From the NCBI GenBank assembly GCA_029784825.1, contig JAFMAU010000002.1:34396-98395 (forward strand): a stretch of 64,000 nt of DNA. Direction: 5' to 3'. Positions 26,840 through 33,639 of this stretch are shown piece by piece. The notes beneath the pieces are model-generated. The model was not told the origin of the DNA, did no database searches, and saw only the letters and a program-made list of their open reading frames with translations. The position numbers and the translations under genes are program-made. Source of the stretch: Nitrososphaerota archaeon (GTDB lineage: Archaea > Thermoproteota > Nitrososphaeria > Nitrososphaerales > UBA183). The stretch's first letter is position 1, and every line of letters starts with the position of its first letter.

Positions 26840-27265
26840 CTAGGAGACTCGCCTGACGATGCCGTCGAAGCCACTGTCGAAGCTGACGAGGCTGTCGATC
26901 CCGGCCTGGCGCATGAGCGCGACCGTGGTCTGGTCGGTGAAGCTGAGGCCTCGGGACCGCTTCGACCGGAAGGCGGCCCAGGCGTCCGAGAAGGCGGCGG
27001 CGTCGACCCTGAGCAGCCGGGCGAGCGGCTTGACCGAGCTTTCCGGGGAGCCGAGTATGAGGCTCCCCGCCCTGACCGCGAGGTCGGGGTTGCCGGTGCG
27101 CGAGAGGGCGGTCGTGACGACCTCGTCGAACACGTAGTCCGACGTATACGGGACCCCCAGCTCCCCCCGCCTTAGCCTGTCGGCCAACTCTTCCGCGGCC
27201 GCGTGGTCCCTGTCCTTGACGTTGGCGAAGGCGACGAACACCCCGGTATCGACGAAGGCGCTCAT
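26840..27265 (-). CDS. PIN-domain toxin (VapC-like)
   Basis: A 141-residue PIN RNase. The start MSAFVDTGVFVAFANVKDRD has the first catalytic Asp (VDTG), SDYVFDEVVTTAL the Glu, SRGLSFTDQTTVALMRQAG the second Asp (FTD), and VSFDSGFDGI the last Asp. The ATG at 27265 overlaps the antitoxin stop as ATGA. A GTG further out would lie inside the antitoxin gene. It is closely similar to the toxin at 34302-34730, including TSDYV-DE-VTTALSRT and SFDSGFDG. Such toxins cleave tRNA or rRNA until bound by the antitoxin. Confidence 0.87.
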   Translation of the reverse strand: MSAFVDTGVFVAFANVKDRDHAAAEELADRLRRGELGVPYTSDYVFDEVVTTALSRTGNPDLAVRAGSLILGSPESSVKPLARLLRVDAAAFSDAWAAFRSKRSRGLSFTDQTTVALMRQAGIDSLVSFDSGFDGIVRRVS

Positions 27266-27558
27266 CGGAGGCCCCTCCGCTTCGGCTCGCCGTACAGGAC
27301 CCCGTCGATGTCCTCCCACCTCGTCTGGACCCCCCAGTCTCCGCAGAGGGAGCGCATCCGACCGAACTCGTCGTCAGCGAGAGGAGCCCAGGCGCCGAAG
27401 CGGGTCCCGATCTCGTCCCCCTTTGCGAGGGCGTCGTCTATCAGGGCAGAGAGTATGTCCTGCTGCGCCATCTTCTCGCCCAGCTTGAACGTGATCAGCG
27501 CCTGCAGCCGGTCGAGCTTCTTCTTCGCGTCTTCCCCCAGCTTCACTGACGTGGGCAA
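27262..27558 (-). CDS. VapB-type antitoxin
   Basis: A 98-residue antitoxin with a TTG start at 27558. The N-terminal half (SVKLGEDAKKKLDRLQALIT) has a strand followed by helices as in RHH DNA-binding antitoxins. The C-terminal DWGVQTRWEDIDGVLYGEP is a probable toxin-binding tail, resembling DWGVDDASERVDEYVYGKS in the antitoxin at 34711-34989. It ends with ATGA overlap to the toxin start. Both partners would repress their own promoter. Confidence 0.72.
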   Translation of the reverse strand: MPTSVKLGEDAKKKLDRLQALITFKLGEKMAQQDILSALIDDALAKGDEIGTRFGAWAPLADDEFGRMRSLCGDWGVQTRWEDIDGVLYGEPKRRGLR

Positions 27559-27969
27559 GGCAATTAGGTAGAATAGTATTCCTAATATCTTTTTCTACTG
27601 GCGAGGGCCGGCCCCGTCCGACCATGTGCGTCCAGCCGCCCGTCCGCGCGGTCCGGGAGGGAGATGGTGACGCCCTAAGCCCGACGCGCGGGACGCCCGC
27701 TCATGGCCCGAGCGCGAACGCACGCGCCCGAGGCTCCTCGTTCATGCCGGGACGAAATCAGAGGCGGCGCCCTCATCCCGGAGGGGCGGGAGCTTCACCG
27801 AGGTCACACCCCGGCTCCCCGAAGGGACGAATTGGCGTCCTTCGGCGGGACCATGCCGGGTAGAGCGGGTTCGCGCATGACGTGGAGGACGGGGCCTTGA
27901 TGAAGACGGCGCCCAGAGACTGCCCCGCCTAGACACGACGGTCACAGCCTGCGTCCTCCGCGGGGAGGA
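27559..27969. other. GC-rich gap with no gene seen
   Basis: About 410 bp between the antitoxin start and the end of the broken mazF. An AT-rich patch at 27570-27600 is the probable promoter of the antitoxin gene on the minus strand. The rest has open frames on both strands, as expected for high GC, but no start, motif or composition that would support a protein, and no RNA pattern. Confidence 0.4.
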
Positions 27970-28206
27970 CTATGCCGTCTCGACGGTGGAGCCGGCAGGG
28001 CGGTCCGGAGAAGCCGCCGCGCTTTCCGCCGCCAGCTTCAGCCCGAGCACTTCTGCCAGACCAATCCTCGCCTCCATGAGCTTTTCCTGAGAGACCTTCC
28101 CGAATGGCTTGACCACCAGGGTCTTTTCGAGGGTGAAGACCTTGTCGTACTTGATCCTGCTCTTCAGAGGGAGCCGTCCCCTCACCATCCCTGACTGGTC
28201 CTCGAC
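27970..28206 (-). pseudogene. mazF: mazF toxin, C-terminal half (split by the IS607 element)
   Basis: The minus-strand frame reads VEDQSGMVRGRLPLKSRIKY and then DKVFTLEKTLVVKPFGKVS, the second half of MazF/PemK endoribonucleases (family pattern S-x-V-x-x-D-x-x-x-T-x-x-K). The frame has a stop just inside the element at about 28222. The N-terminal half lies 2.3 kb away at 30538-30731. Joining base 28206 to 30534 on the plus strand restores one open frame (SVLLELA then VEDQSGM). The toxin should therefore be inactive in this strain. Confidence 0.8.
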
Positions 28207-28261
28207 AGCTGTCGCGTCCGTTCATTGTCTTTATATACATAATAGTCAATATTATCATTGA

Positions 28262-28876
28262 TTGAAGTACTACAGGACCGGCTACGTTGCGAGGACATTG
28301 CGGGTGTCGCCGATAACCATCTTCAGGTGGATACATCAGGGGAGAATCAAGGCCGAGATGACCCCTGCAAAGAGATGGCTCATCCCTGAATCAGAGCTGA
28401 ACAGGCTGATGGGGGTAGAGCCCTCCGAAGTGAAGAAAGTGATAATCTACGCGAGAGTCTCTTCGAGCGAACAGAAGGCTCACTTGGCAAGCCAGGCCAG
28501 GCGGTTGGAGAAATATGCCGATGAGAGGGGGTACGAGGTCGTCAAAGTATACGAAGAGCTCGCGTCTGGTCTGAACGAGAACAGGAGGAAGCTCGAATCT
28601 GCGTATAGGATGCTGAAAGAGAAGAAGGCAGACCTTATCCTCGTCGAGTTCAGTGACAGGTTGTCGAGGTTCGGGTTCAACTATCTGGCGAGGCTGGCTG
28701 AGAGCTATGACGCTTCCGTGGAGGTTGTCAATGGCGACGCGAAGAAGGACGCCATGCAAGAGTTGGTTGAGGACATGATTTCAATCGTTACGATATTCTC
28801 GGCGAGGCTGTACGGGCTGAGGAGCCAGAAGTTCAGGCAGGTCACAAGGGTGATGAAGAGTGCAGTACACGGTTAG
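28262..28876 (+). CDS. tnpA: IS607 TnpA serine recombinase
   Basis: A 204-residue protein. Residues 1-45 are a MerR-like HTH (YYRTGYVARTLRVSPITIFR). Residues 58-200 are a small serine-recombinase domain, with the nucleophile Ser67 in IIYARVSSSEQKAHLASQAR, the EELASGLNENRRKLESAYRM loop and the LVEFSDRLSRFG Arg-rich motif, followed by the long helix E. The order HTH then catalytic domain is specific to IS607. The TTG start at 28262 gives the complete HTH. It overlaps tnpB by 17 bp. It appears intact. Confidence 0.93.
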   Translation: MKYYRTGYVARTLRVSPITIFRWIHQGRIKAEMTPAKRWLIPESELNRLMGVEPSEVKKVIIYARVSSSEQKAHLASQARRLEKYADERGYEVVKVYEELASGLNENRRKLESAYRMLKEKKADLILVEFSDRLSRFGFNYLARLAESYDASVEVVNGDAKKDAMQELVEDMISIVTIFSARLYGLRSQKFRQVTRVMKSAVHG

Positions 28877-30539
28877 GGCGTTCGTAGAAGGAAGTGACGC
28901 GAGGATCGACGAAATCTGTAGGGTGTTCTCCTCGATGGAGCGGGCCGCATACAACCTCCTACGAGAGGACGCGAAGGAGGGTCAGGTCAAGGCGGTCCTC
29001 CGTGACAGGTATGGGGTGACTAACGCCAGGTGGTGCCAGTCAGCGACCAACCAGGCCAAGGCTGCGATGGAGGCACAGAAGGAGGGGTTACGGTACCGGA
29101 TAGAGCAGTGCACAGCGAAGGCAAGGAACGAGAGGGAGAAAATGAAACACGTCTCCAACCCGCTCAAAGTCCGTGGGTGCCTGATGAAGGTCAAGAAGTA
29201 CATGGCGAGGGCAGACGAGTTGAGGAGCCAGCTGAGAGACGGGTCTTACCCAACGGCCGTATTCGGCTCAGCGAGGCTGCTGCGACAGCTCGCCGTCGCT
29301 AGAGGCGAAAAGTACTACGACCTTAGGAGAGAATGGAAGGAGGCGAGGTCGAACCACCTCTTTTCAGTCGGGCAGGCAAACCAGCGCGGGAACGGGAACA
29401 CAAGATTGTCGTATGACGACGATGGCAAATTCCACCTCGAGTTCAGGAACTGGCACCAAGAGGATTTCATGACGACGTTCCACGTCCCTGAGCATACAGG
29501 AGACATAATCAAGGATGTGGTCGCTAGAGCATCGTCCGTCAGGCTCGGCAAGAAGGGGGGAGGGCTGCTGCTAGGTGGCCGGAAGGGGCTCCCATACTCC
29601 GTGAGGCTTATCCGCTCCAAAAAGGGGTACCAGGTCTTCGTCTCCTTCGAGCTTGAGGCACCTGCCGTCGTAGAATGGACGGGCCGGATTGCGGGAGTAG
29701 ACATCAACCCAGAGGGGCTAGCTTGCACGGCGGTTTCGGAGGACGGGAACCTCGTGGCGACCAGATTCTTGCGGGACAGCAGGCTCATCACTGCGTCGAA
29801 GAACAAGCGGAAGTGGGTGCTCGAGAATCTCGTCAACAGGATGCTGAGGTGGGCGAGGGACACCCACGGGTGCGACGCCATCGCCCTGGAGGAGCTGAAG
29901 TTCAAGGGCGCCTACGACTCCTCTCCAAGGACGAACTTCAAGCTCTCCAACTTCATGAAGAGGAAGATGCTCGAGAGGATCAGGCTTAGCGCCTTGAAGA
30001 TGAGAATGCTGACAGTGGGCGTGGACCCCGCATACACGAGCATGGTCGCAACTGCGAAGTATGGTAGACGGTTCGGGGGCTTCAACAGGCACCAGCTCGC
30101 GGCGTTCGTAATCGGGAGGAGGGCGCTCGGGTACGGGGAGGCGCCCGTGATGGACTGCCTCCCGAAGACTGGGAGGGAGAGGGCGATGTGGAATCACTCG
30201 ATCAGGCATTACGGTCATCAGCCCGCAATCCGAACTCTGACCCGGCGCGAACCTTTGGAACGGAAGAACGCCGGGGATGCCAACGGAGGAGGGCTGGCGA
30301 CGAAGCTGCTCACAGCACCCCCCGCTAACACCCCATCTCAGATGGGGTCAAGCCACTCTACTTCGAAAGAAGGCGTCGTTGCAACTGAAGCCATCAGCCG
30401 GCAAGCGGGTAGGGCCAGTCCAAATCCCCCCACCAGGGAGGGAGGCTGGGCTAGAGGGCGTAGAGCGAACCCTCCTGATACCACCAGGCATCAGTCAGCA
30501 GTCATCTTCCATGCTAAGGAAGATAATGCAATTAGCTAG
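28860..30539 (+). CDS. tnpB: TnpB-like RNA-guided nuclease of the IS607 element
   Basis: A 559-residue protein of the OrfB/TnpB superfamily, GTG start. RuvC residues are Asp281 in AGVDINPEGLACTAV and Glu344 in IALEELKFKG. The CxxC...CxxC zinc ribbon normally found before the last catalytic Asp is absent. In its place is VGVDPAYTSMVATAKYG and NRHQLAAFVIGRRALG, with Asn/His where the third Asp should be. This is a known TnpB-related branch. Residues after about 440 are low-complexity and probably reflect the guide-RNA scaffold region read as protein. TnpB proteins cut the empty donor site with an RNA from the element end. Confidence 0.85.
   Translation: MQYTVRAFVEGSDARIDEICRVFSSMERAAYNLLREDAKEGQVKAVLRDRYGVTNARWCQSATNQAKAAMEAQKEGLRYRIEQCTAKARNEREKMKHVSNPLKVRGCLMKVKKYMARADELRSQLRDGSYPTAVFGSARLLRQLAVARGEKYYDLRREWKEARSNHLFSVGQANQRGNGNTRLSYDDDGKFHLEFRNWHQEDFMTTFHVPEHTGDIIKDVVARASSVRLGKKGGGLLLGGRKGLPYSVRLIRSKKGYQVFVSFELEAPAVVEWTGRIAGVDINPEGLACTAVSEDGNLVATRFLRDSRLITASKNKRKWVLENLVNRMLRWARDTHGCDAIALEELKFKGAYDSSPRTNFKLSNFMKRKMLERIRLSALKMRMLTVGVDPAYTSMVATAKYGRRFGGFNRHQLAAFVIGRRALGYGEAPVMDCLPKTGRERAMWNHSIRHYGHQPAIRTLTRREPLERKNAGDANGGGLATKLLTAPPANTPSQMGSSHSTSKEGVVATEAISRQAGRASPNPPTREGGWARGRRANPPDTTRHQSAVIFHAKEDNAIS
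30290..30537 (+). ncRNA. Candidate right-end guide (omega) RNA scaffold of the TnpB element
   Basis: TnpB guide RNAs overlap the 3' end of tnpB and run past the element end, taking the flank as guide. Here the last 250 bases of the tnpB frame encode a low-complexity tail but contain stems: GGGAGG near 30440 with CCTCC near 30472, and the perfect 7-bp hairpin 30504-30524 with loop ATGCTAA. The sequence beyond 30537 (AGCTCTAGCAGGACAGAG) would be the guide and belongs to mazF. Ends are estimates; no RNA evidence is available. Confidence 0.45.
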
Positions 30540-30731
30540 CTCTAGCAGGACAGAGTTGCGGCGGTTCGAGAGCTTCGATGTGATTCCGCAGCAGACGAAG
30601 CCTCTGGAGGTCCGGTTGTGCTCGGATTCAGACAGCACCAACAACGGGCGCCTCCTCTTCCGCGAGAGGTCGGTGAAAGGAAACGGAACCAGGAGCACTC
30701 CTCCAGGTTCAAACTCTGTCCCAGATTTCAT
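30538..30731 (-). pseudogene. mazF: mazF toxin, N-terminal half (split by the IS607 element)
   Basis: From the ATG at 30731 the frame reads FEPGGVLLVPFPFTDLSRKR, RRPLLVLSESEHNRTS and GFVCCGITSKLSNRRNSVLL. This is the N-terminal half of a MazF/PemK toxin with its VPFPFTD strand and the RRPxLVLS motif. After SVLLELA at the element boundary it runs into foreign sequence and stops at 30495. The rest of the protein is at 27970-28206. The start overlaps the last 23 bp of the antitoxin gene, the usual tight mazEF arrangement. Confidence 0.82.
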
Positions 30732-30975
30732 CCTCGGGGTTCTCCCATAGGGCGGCCGCGGCCTTCTCGGACAGGCGGACCATGTGGTCGAACTCGCCCT
30801 CCATCAGCTTGGCTAGGTCCGCTGACTTCTCCATCAGGACCTTGTTTCCCTTCACCGCGAGCAGCAGCTTCTCTCCCTCCTTGATGTCGAGCTTCCGTCT
30901 GATGTCGATGGGGATCACGACCTGTCCCTTCTCTGACACCGTGACCGACACCATCTGGAGCCCCTTTTCTGTCAT
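30709..30975 (-). CDS. mazE: AbrB/MazE-type antitoxin of the broken mazEF pair
   Basis: An 88-residue protein with a swapped-hairpin AbrB domain (VSVTVSEKGQVVIPIDIRRK, LDIKEGEKLLLAVKGNKVLM) and a C-terminal acidic toxin-binding tail (WENPEDEIWDRV). ATG 30975 lies 29 bp from a CTTAAG box (30999-31004), fitting a leaderless transcript; a second ATG at 30954 is possible. Its partner toxin is split, so the antitoxin is now orphaned yet appears intact. Confidence 0.85.
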   Translation of the reverse strand: MTEKGLQMVSVTVSEKGQVVIPIDIRRKLDIKEGEKLLLAVKGNKVLMEKSADLAKLMEGEFDHMVRLSEKAAAALWENPEDEIWDRV

Positions 30976-30999
30976 GCTGGCTGGTAAGAAAATGCTTAC

Positions 31000-31394
31000 T
31001 TAAGAGCGCGTCATTCCGCTGTCTCCTTCACCGGGGAGGTCAACGATGGAACCGACGACCCTCTGGTCGACCGTGAGGAGCCTTAGGCCGTTCTCCACCG
31101 AGGACGCATAGGGGATGTTGTCTATCATGTCCTGGCGGCCCAGGTCCCTGAGCTCGTTCGCCCTGCTGAACGAACCCGCCCCTTCCTCCGACCGCTCGTA
31201 GGTGCCTCCGTCGATGACGCTCCTAAGCCCGTCTTCGAACCTCGCCTTGTCGAACGTGGAGCTCCTCTTGAACTTCGCCACGTCGTAGAGCGGCTCCAAG
31301 ACGCTGAACTTGGAATAGTACACCTGCACCTTCGTGCGGGCAAGGTTCTCGAGGCCCTTCGCGACCTCGCACTTGGCGTCGATGCCGATCGCCT
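31000..31394 (-). pseudogene. PIN-domain toxin remnant lacking its N-terminus
   Basis: The minus-strand frame opens right after a TAG at about 31397 and reads IGIDAKCEVAKGLENLARTK and VQVYYSKFSVLEPLYDVAKF. Further on is DMIDNIPYASSVENGLRLLT, then VDQRVV, with the C-terminal PIN Asp residues (DMID and TVD). The first catalytic strand (xxDTN) is missing and no start codon precedes the conserved region. No antitoxin gene adjoins it on the upstream side. It is therefore a decayed VapC. Confidence 0.6.
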
Positions 31395-31455
31395 AAGCCG
31401 CGTAGCATAAGAATCGCCCAGGCGTGTCACAGATGCTACGAAAGTCGAAGGCAAG

Positions 31456-31857
31456 CTAGAATATTCGCCTCGTCCCTTCGATGGCGTCGAAGTCGGAGTC
31501 GTTCGAATACACTTCCTTCGTCCCCGACCTCTCCATCTGGGCGGCGATGACGTAGTCGTCCCACGCCCTCCAGTCCCCTCCGTCGCCCATCTTCTCCCGG
31601 GCCCTGACGAAGTCGGCGAACGTCGTCTCGACCTTGGACATGCTCGGCATCGACCTGAGGAGTGAAAGGAACGCGGGGATCCGGTCGGCCTTCTTCTTCC
31701 ACTTCATGTAGCCGCACACCTGGGCTATCGCCAGGGTGGAGGTGACGGCCGCCTCCCCGTCCTGTATGGCCTTGAGGATGGACCTCGCCCTCTCGCCGTA
31801 GGCGGGGTCGTCGGAAAGGTGGTACACGAACACGTTCGAGTCTACGAACCTCGTCAG
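31456..31857 (-). CDS. PIN-domain toxin (VapC-like), probable CTG start
   Basis: A 133-residue PIN RNase: TRFVDSNVFVYHLSDDPAYG (first Asp), STLAIAQVCGYMKWKKKADR (Glu replaced by Gln or shifted), DWRAWDDYVIAAQMERSG (Asp pair) and EVYSNDSDFDAIEGTRRIF. The first usual start (GTG 31833) would delete the catalytic Asp of VDSN. The CTG at 31857 overlaps the antitoxin stop as CTGA, exactly where other pairs have ATGA, so I use it. A gene length near 133 is normal. Confidence 0.78.
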   Translation of the reverse strand: MTRFVDSNVFVYHLSDDPAYGERARSILKAIQDGEAAVTSTLAIAQVCGYMKWKKKADRIPAFLSLLRSMPSMSKVETTFADFVRAREKMGDGGDWRAWDDYVIAAQMERSGTKEVYSNDSDFDAIEGTRRIF

Positions 31858-32078
31858 GCTTCGTCCCTCCCGAGCGCACCCTCGACCTCTTCGAGGTCCA
31901 CCTTGGAACGGCCGATGATCCCTCTCACCTCGTCCACGTCGACGGAAAGGTCCGGCCTGAGGACGATGGCGCCGTTCTCGAGCTCCACTTCAAAGACGTC
32001 CCCCTCGTGGAGGGCCATGGCCTCTCTCACCTGAGCGGGCAGCGTCAGCCTCCCCTTTTCCCTGATAGCCACCTTCAT
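31854..32078 (-). CDS. AbrB-type antitoxin (VapB)
   Basis: A 74-residue protein with KVAIREKGRLTLPAQVREAM and ALHEGDVFEVELENGAIVLR, the AbrB/SpoVT swapped hairpin, and a C-terminal acidic helix (SKVDLEEVEGALGRDEA) for toxin binding. I use ATG 32078; the frame stays open further upstream but without fold. An AT-rich box (ATATTTTTAT) near 32118-32127 lies about 40 bp upstream. The stop overlaps the toxin CTG. Confidence 0.85.
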   Translation of the reverse strand: MKVAIREKGRLTLPAQVREAMALHEGDVFEVELENGAIVLRPDLSVDVDEVRGIIGRSKVDLEEVEGALGRDEA

Positions 32079-32181
32079 CTGTTCATTCCCACTGCTCGTT
32101 GGGAAGAGCAAATTGGGATAAAAATATTCCCACCGCTGCGCCAGCGACCGACGGGAGAGGCCGGGGCGAAAGCGTAGATCT

Positions 32182-32376
32182 TCAGCCACGAAGCTCCGTC
32201 GTTGCGGTGAAGGTGCGCCTGGCCACCAGGAGTATCCCGCGCTCTTCTTCCCGCACCTCGAGGGTCGCGCCTTCCTCCAGCCCCAGGCCCCTCCTTATGT
32301 TCGAGGGGATGGTGACCTGCCCCTTGCGTTTGACCCCACGATCGGCGACTTTGGTATGACGTTCTGAATGTTCGAT
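32182..32376 (-). pseudogene. Orphan AbrB-type antitoxin frame without a usual start
   Basis: Between a TAA at 32379-32377 and TGA 32184-32182 the frame encodes GVKRKGQVTIPSNIRRGLGL and EEGATLEVREEERGILLVAR, a clear AbrB domain. No ATG, GTG or TTG lies in frame before it, and a CTTAAA box at 32377-32382 would put transcription start within the frame. No toxin follows. It is probably a decayed antitoxin with a lost start, though an unusual start codon cannot be excluded. Confidence 0.55.
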
Positions 32377-32431
32377 TTAAGGACTGTCTGGCACGGGCCC
32401 ACCGTCAGGCCTGCCTTCATCCTGTTGACGC

Positions 32432-32884
32432 TCATCGAAAGTCCATCGAAGTCATGAACCTGAACTCGGGTCTCCGCTCTCGGACGAACCTGAGGAGCCC
32501 CTCGTCGGTCGCGAAGTCGTCTTCCGACACCAAGGCGTCGCAATGCTCCATTGCCGACGCTATTATCAGGCAGTCTACGAAGTCGTTGTGGAAGCGCCTC
32601 AGACCGATCGAAGCCGCCGCGACCTGCTCCCCGTAGGCCGACGCCTTTTCCACTGTGTCGTCCGCCATTATGCTCCTGACCCCCGCCATCAGCTTCTCCT
32701 CCGGCAGCTTGCCGGCCTTCACCAGCTTGGCGCCCTTTGCGAGGAGCTCGAAGAGAGAGATGTCCGAAACCCAGGTCTCGTGGCCGGCGTCCTGGGCGGC
32801 GGCGAGGGTGTGGTCGAGCCGCTCTCCGACCCCCACGCCGACCGCAGGGAGCATGTAGGTCGTATCCAGGAGGACGCGAGACAA
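32432..32884 (-). CDS. PIN-domain toxin (VapC-like)
   Basis: A 150-residue PIN protein starting with TTG 32884: SRVLLDTTYMLPAVGVGVGE (first Asp), WVSDISLFELLAKGAKL (Glu), FHNDFVDCLIIASAMEH (Asp pair) and ALVSEDDFATDEGLLRFV. The antitoxin gene ends 4 bp upstream. Slightly longer than the other PIN toxins here because of an insertion around residues 15-35. Confidence 0.84.
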   Translation of the reverse strand: MSRVLLDTTYMLPAVGVGVGERLDHTLAAAQDAGHETWVSDISLFELLAKGAKLVKAGKLPEEKLMAGVRSIMADDTVEKASAYGEQVAAASIGLRRFHNDFVDCLIIASAMEHCDALVSEDDFATDEGLLRFVRERRPEFRFMTSMDFR

Positions 32885-32888
32885 GGGG

Positions 32889-33149
32889 TCACGCCCGCCT
32901 CTTGCGGCCGTCCTCGAGCCTGCGCGAAAGCTCCCTTCGGTCCTCCCGCAGCTCCTCCAACGTGACGGTCGTCACGGGCTCCATCTCCATCAGCTCCCTG
33001 ACCTTGGGGATGGGCTCCACGACGAGGCGGCGCCCCTCCACCCTGAAGCGGACCTTCATCCCAGGCTTGAGGCCGAGGGCATCCCTGATGCTCTTTGGAG
33101 GGTAGAGCTCTTCTTTCGACCCGACGACGCTTTCGGATTGGGTTGACAT
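32889..33149 (-). CDS. AbrB-type antitoxin (VapB)
   Basis: An 86-residue protein. ESVVGSKEELYPPKSIRDAL, GLKPGMKVRFRVEGRRLVVE is the AbrB hairpin, where the usual KGQVTIP is replaced by KEELYPP. The C-terminal half is a basic coiled helix (TLEELREDRRELSRRLEDG). A TATTTAAT box at 33175-33182 precedes ATG 33149 by about 30 bp. Its gene is followed by the PIN toxin. Confidence 0.83.
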   Translation of the reverse strand: MSTQSESVVGSKEELYPPKSIRDALGLKPGMKVRFRVEGRRLVVEPIPKVRELMEMEPVTTVTLEELREDRRELSRRLEDGRKRRA

Positions 33150-33293
33150 GTCCGGATTCAGTCTATCTTCCGGGTATTTAATCGCTTGCCGGACCGAGTG
33201 GCCTGCTCCGGCCGACGACGGGCCGGCGGCCGCGAAAGGTCGAGCGCCAGAGTTTAGCTCTCCCCCCTCGCCCTTCCCCGGGCGTGGACAACC

Positions 33294-33324
33294 CTTAAGT
33301 ATACACTATTGAATATCGTATACC
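33294..33324 (+). promoter_or_regulatory. Promoter and operator repeats of the UPF0175-DUF3368 pair
   Basis: A CTTAAG box (33294-33299) lies 31 bp before ATG 33325, as for a leaderless archaeal transcript. Two copies of the palindrome GTATAC, at 33299-33304 and 33318-33323 (19 bp apart, about two helical turns), flank the expected transcription start. This is a plausible autoregulatory operator for the antitoxin. Confidence 0.5.
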
Positions 33325-33639
33325 ATGTCAGAAGTGCTCTCAGTGAAGGTCGAGAAGGAGAAGCTGAGGCAGCTCGAGGAGATAGCGAAAGAAGAGCAGA
33401 GCGACCGGTCGACGGTGGCCAGGCGTCTGTTGGACGCGGGGATACGCGGGTGGAAGGTGGACAGGGCCGCTGAGAGGTTCCAGAGGGGGAAGGTGTCTCT
33501 CTGGAAGGCGTCGCAGGAGTCCGGGCTGTCGCTGAGGGAGTTCATGGACGTCCTCGAGGAGAGGAAAGCCCCGACGGTCGGGGTCACGGTGGCCGAGCTG
33601 GAGAAGGAAGTCGGGGCCCTGGCCGGCGAAACCGGGTGA
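33325..33639 (+). CDS. UPF0175 family antitoxin
   Basis: A 104-residue protein: VLSVKVEKEKLRQLEEIAKE with RSTVARRLLDAGIRGWKVDR (RHH-like), then RFQRGKVSLWKASQESGLSL and REFMDVLEERKAP, the UPF0175 HTH-like motif. This family pairs with DUF3368 PIN toxins, and the toxin here starts with a GTGA overlap. It is the only toxin-antitoxin pair of the island on the plus strand. Confidence 0.86.
   Translation: MSEVLSVKVEKEKLRQLEEIAKEEQSDRSTVARRLLDAGIRGWKVDRAAERFQRGKVSLWKASQESGLSLREFMDVLEERKAPTVGVTVAELEKEVGALAGETG

Larger units (their letters stand above)
28207..30537 (+). mobile_element. IS607-family insertion element (tnpA, tnpB) inside mazF
   Basis: The ends can be read from the interrupted gene. 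AGCT occurs at 28207-28210 and again at 30534-30537, and only one copy is needed for the in-frame mazF. No longer target duplication exists, as expected for IS607, whose serine recombinase uses a very short core. The element holds a serine-recombinase tnpA and a tnpB-like gene overlapping by 17 bp. The right end carries a 7-bp hairpin (ATCTTCC/GGAAGAT, 30504-30524) ten bases before the boundary. Exact ends could shift by up to 4 bp because of the repeated AGCT. Confidence 0.82.

Noticed and set aside
26570..27175. 201-residue plus-strand frame rich in Gly/Arg/Pro
   Set aside because: Antisense shadow of the PIN toxin and the uncharacterised gene, a common artefact of high GC.
30300..30539. 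Low-complexity tail of TnpB as a true protein domain
   Set aside because: No conserved residues; it overlaps the expected guide-RNA scaffold, so I treat it as non-functional coding extension.
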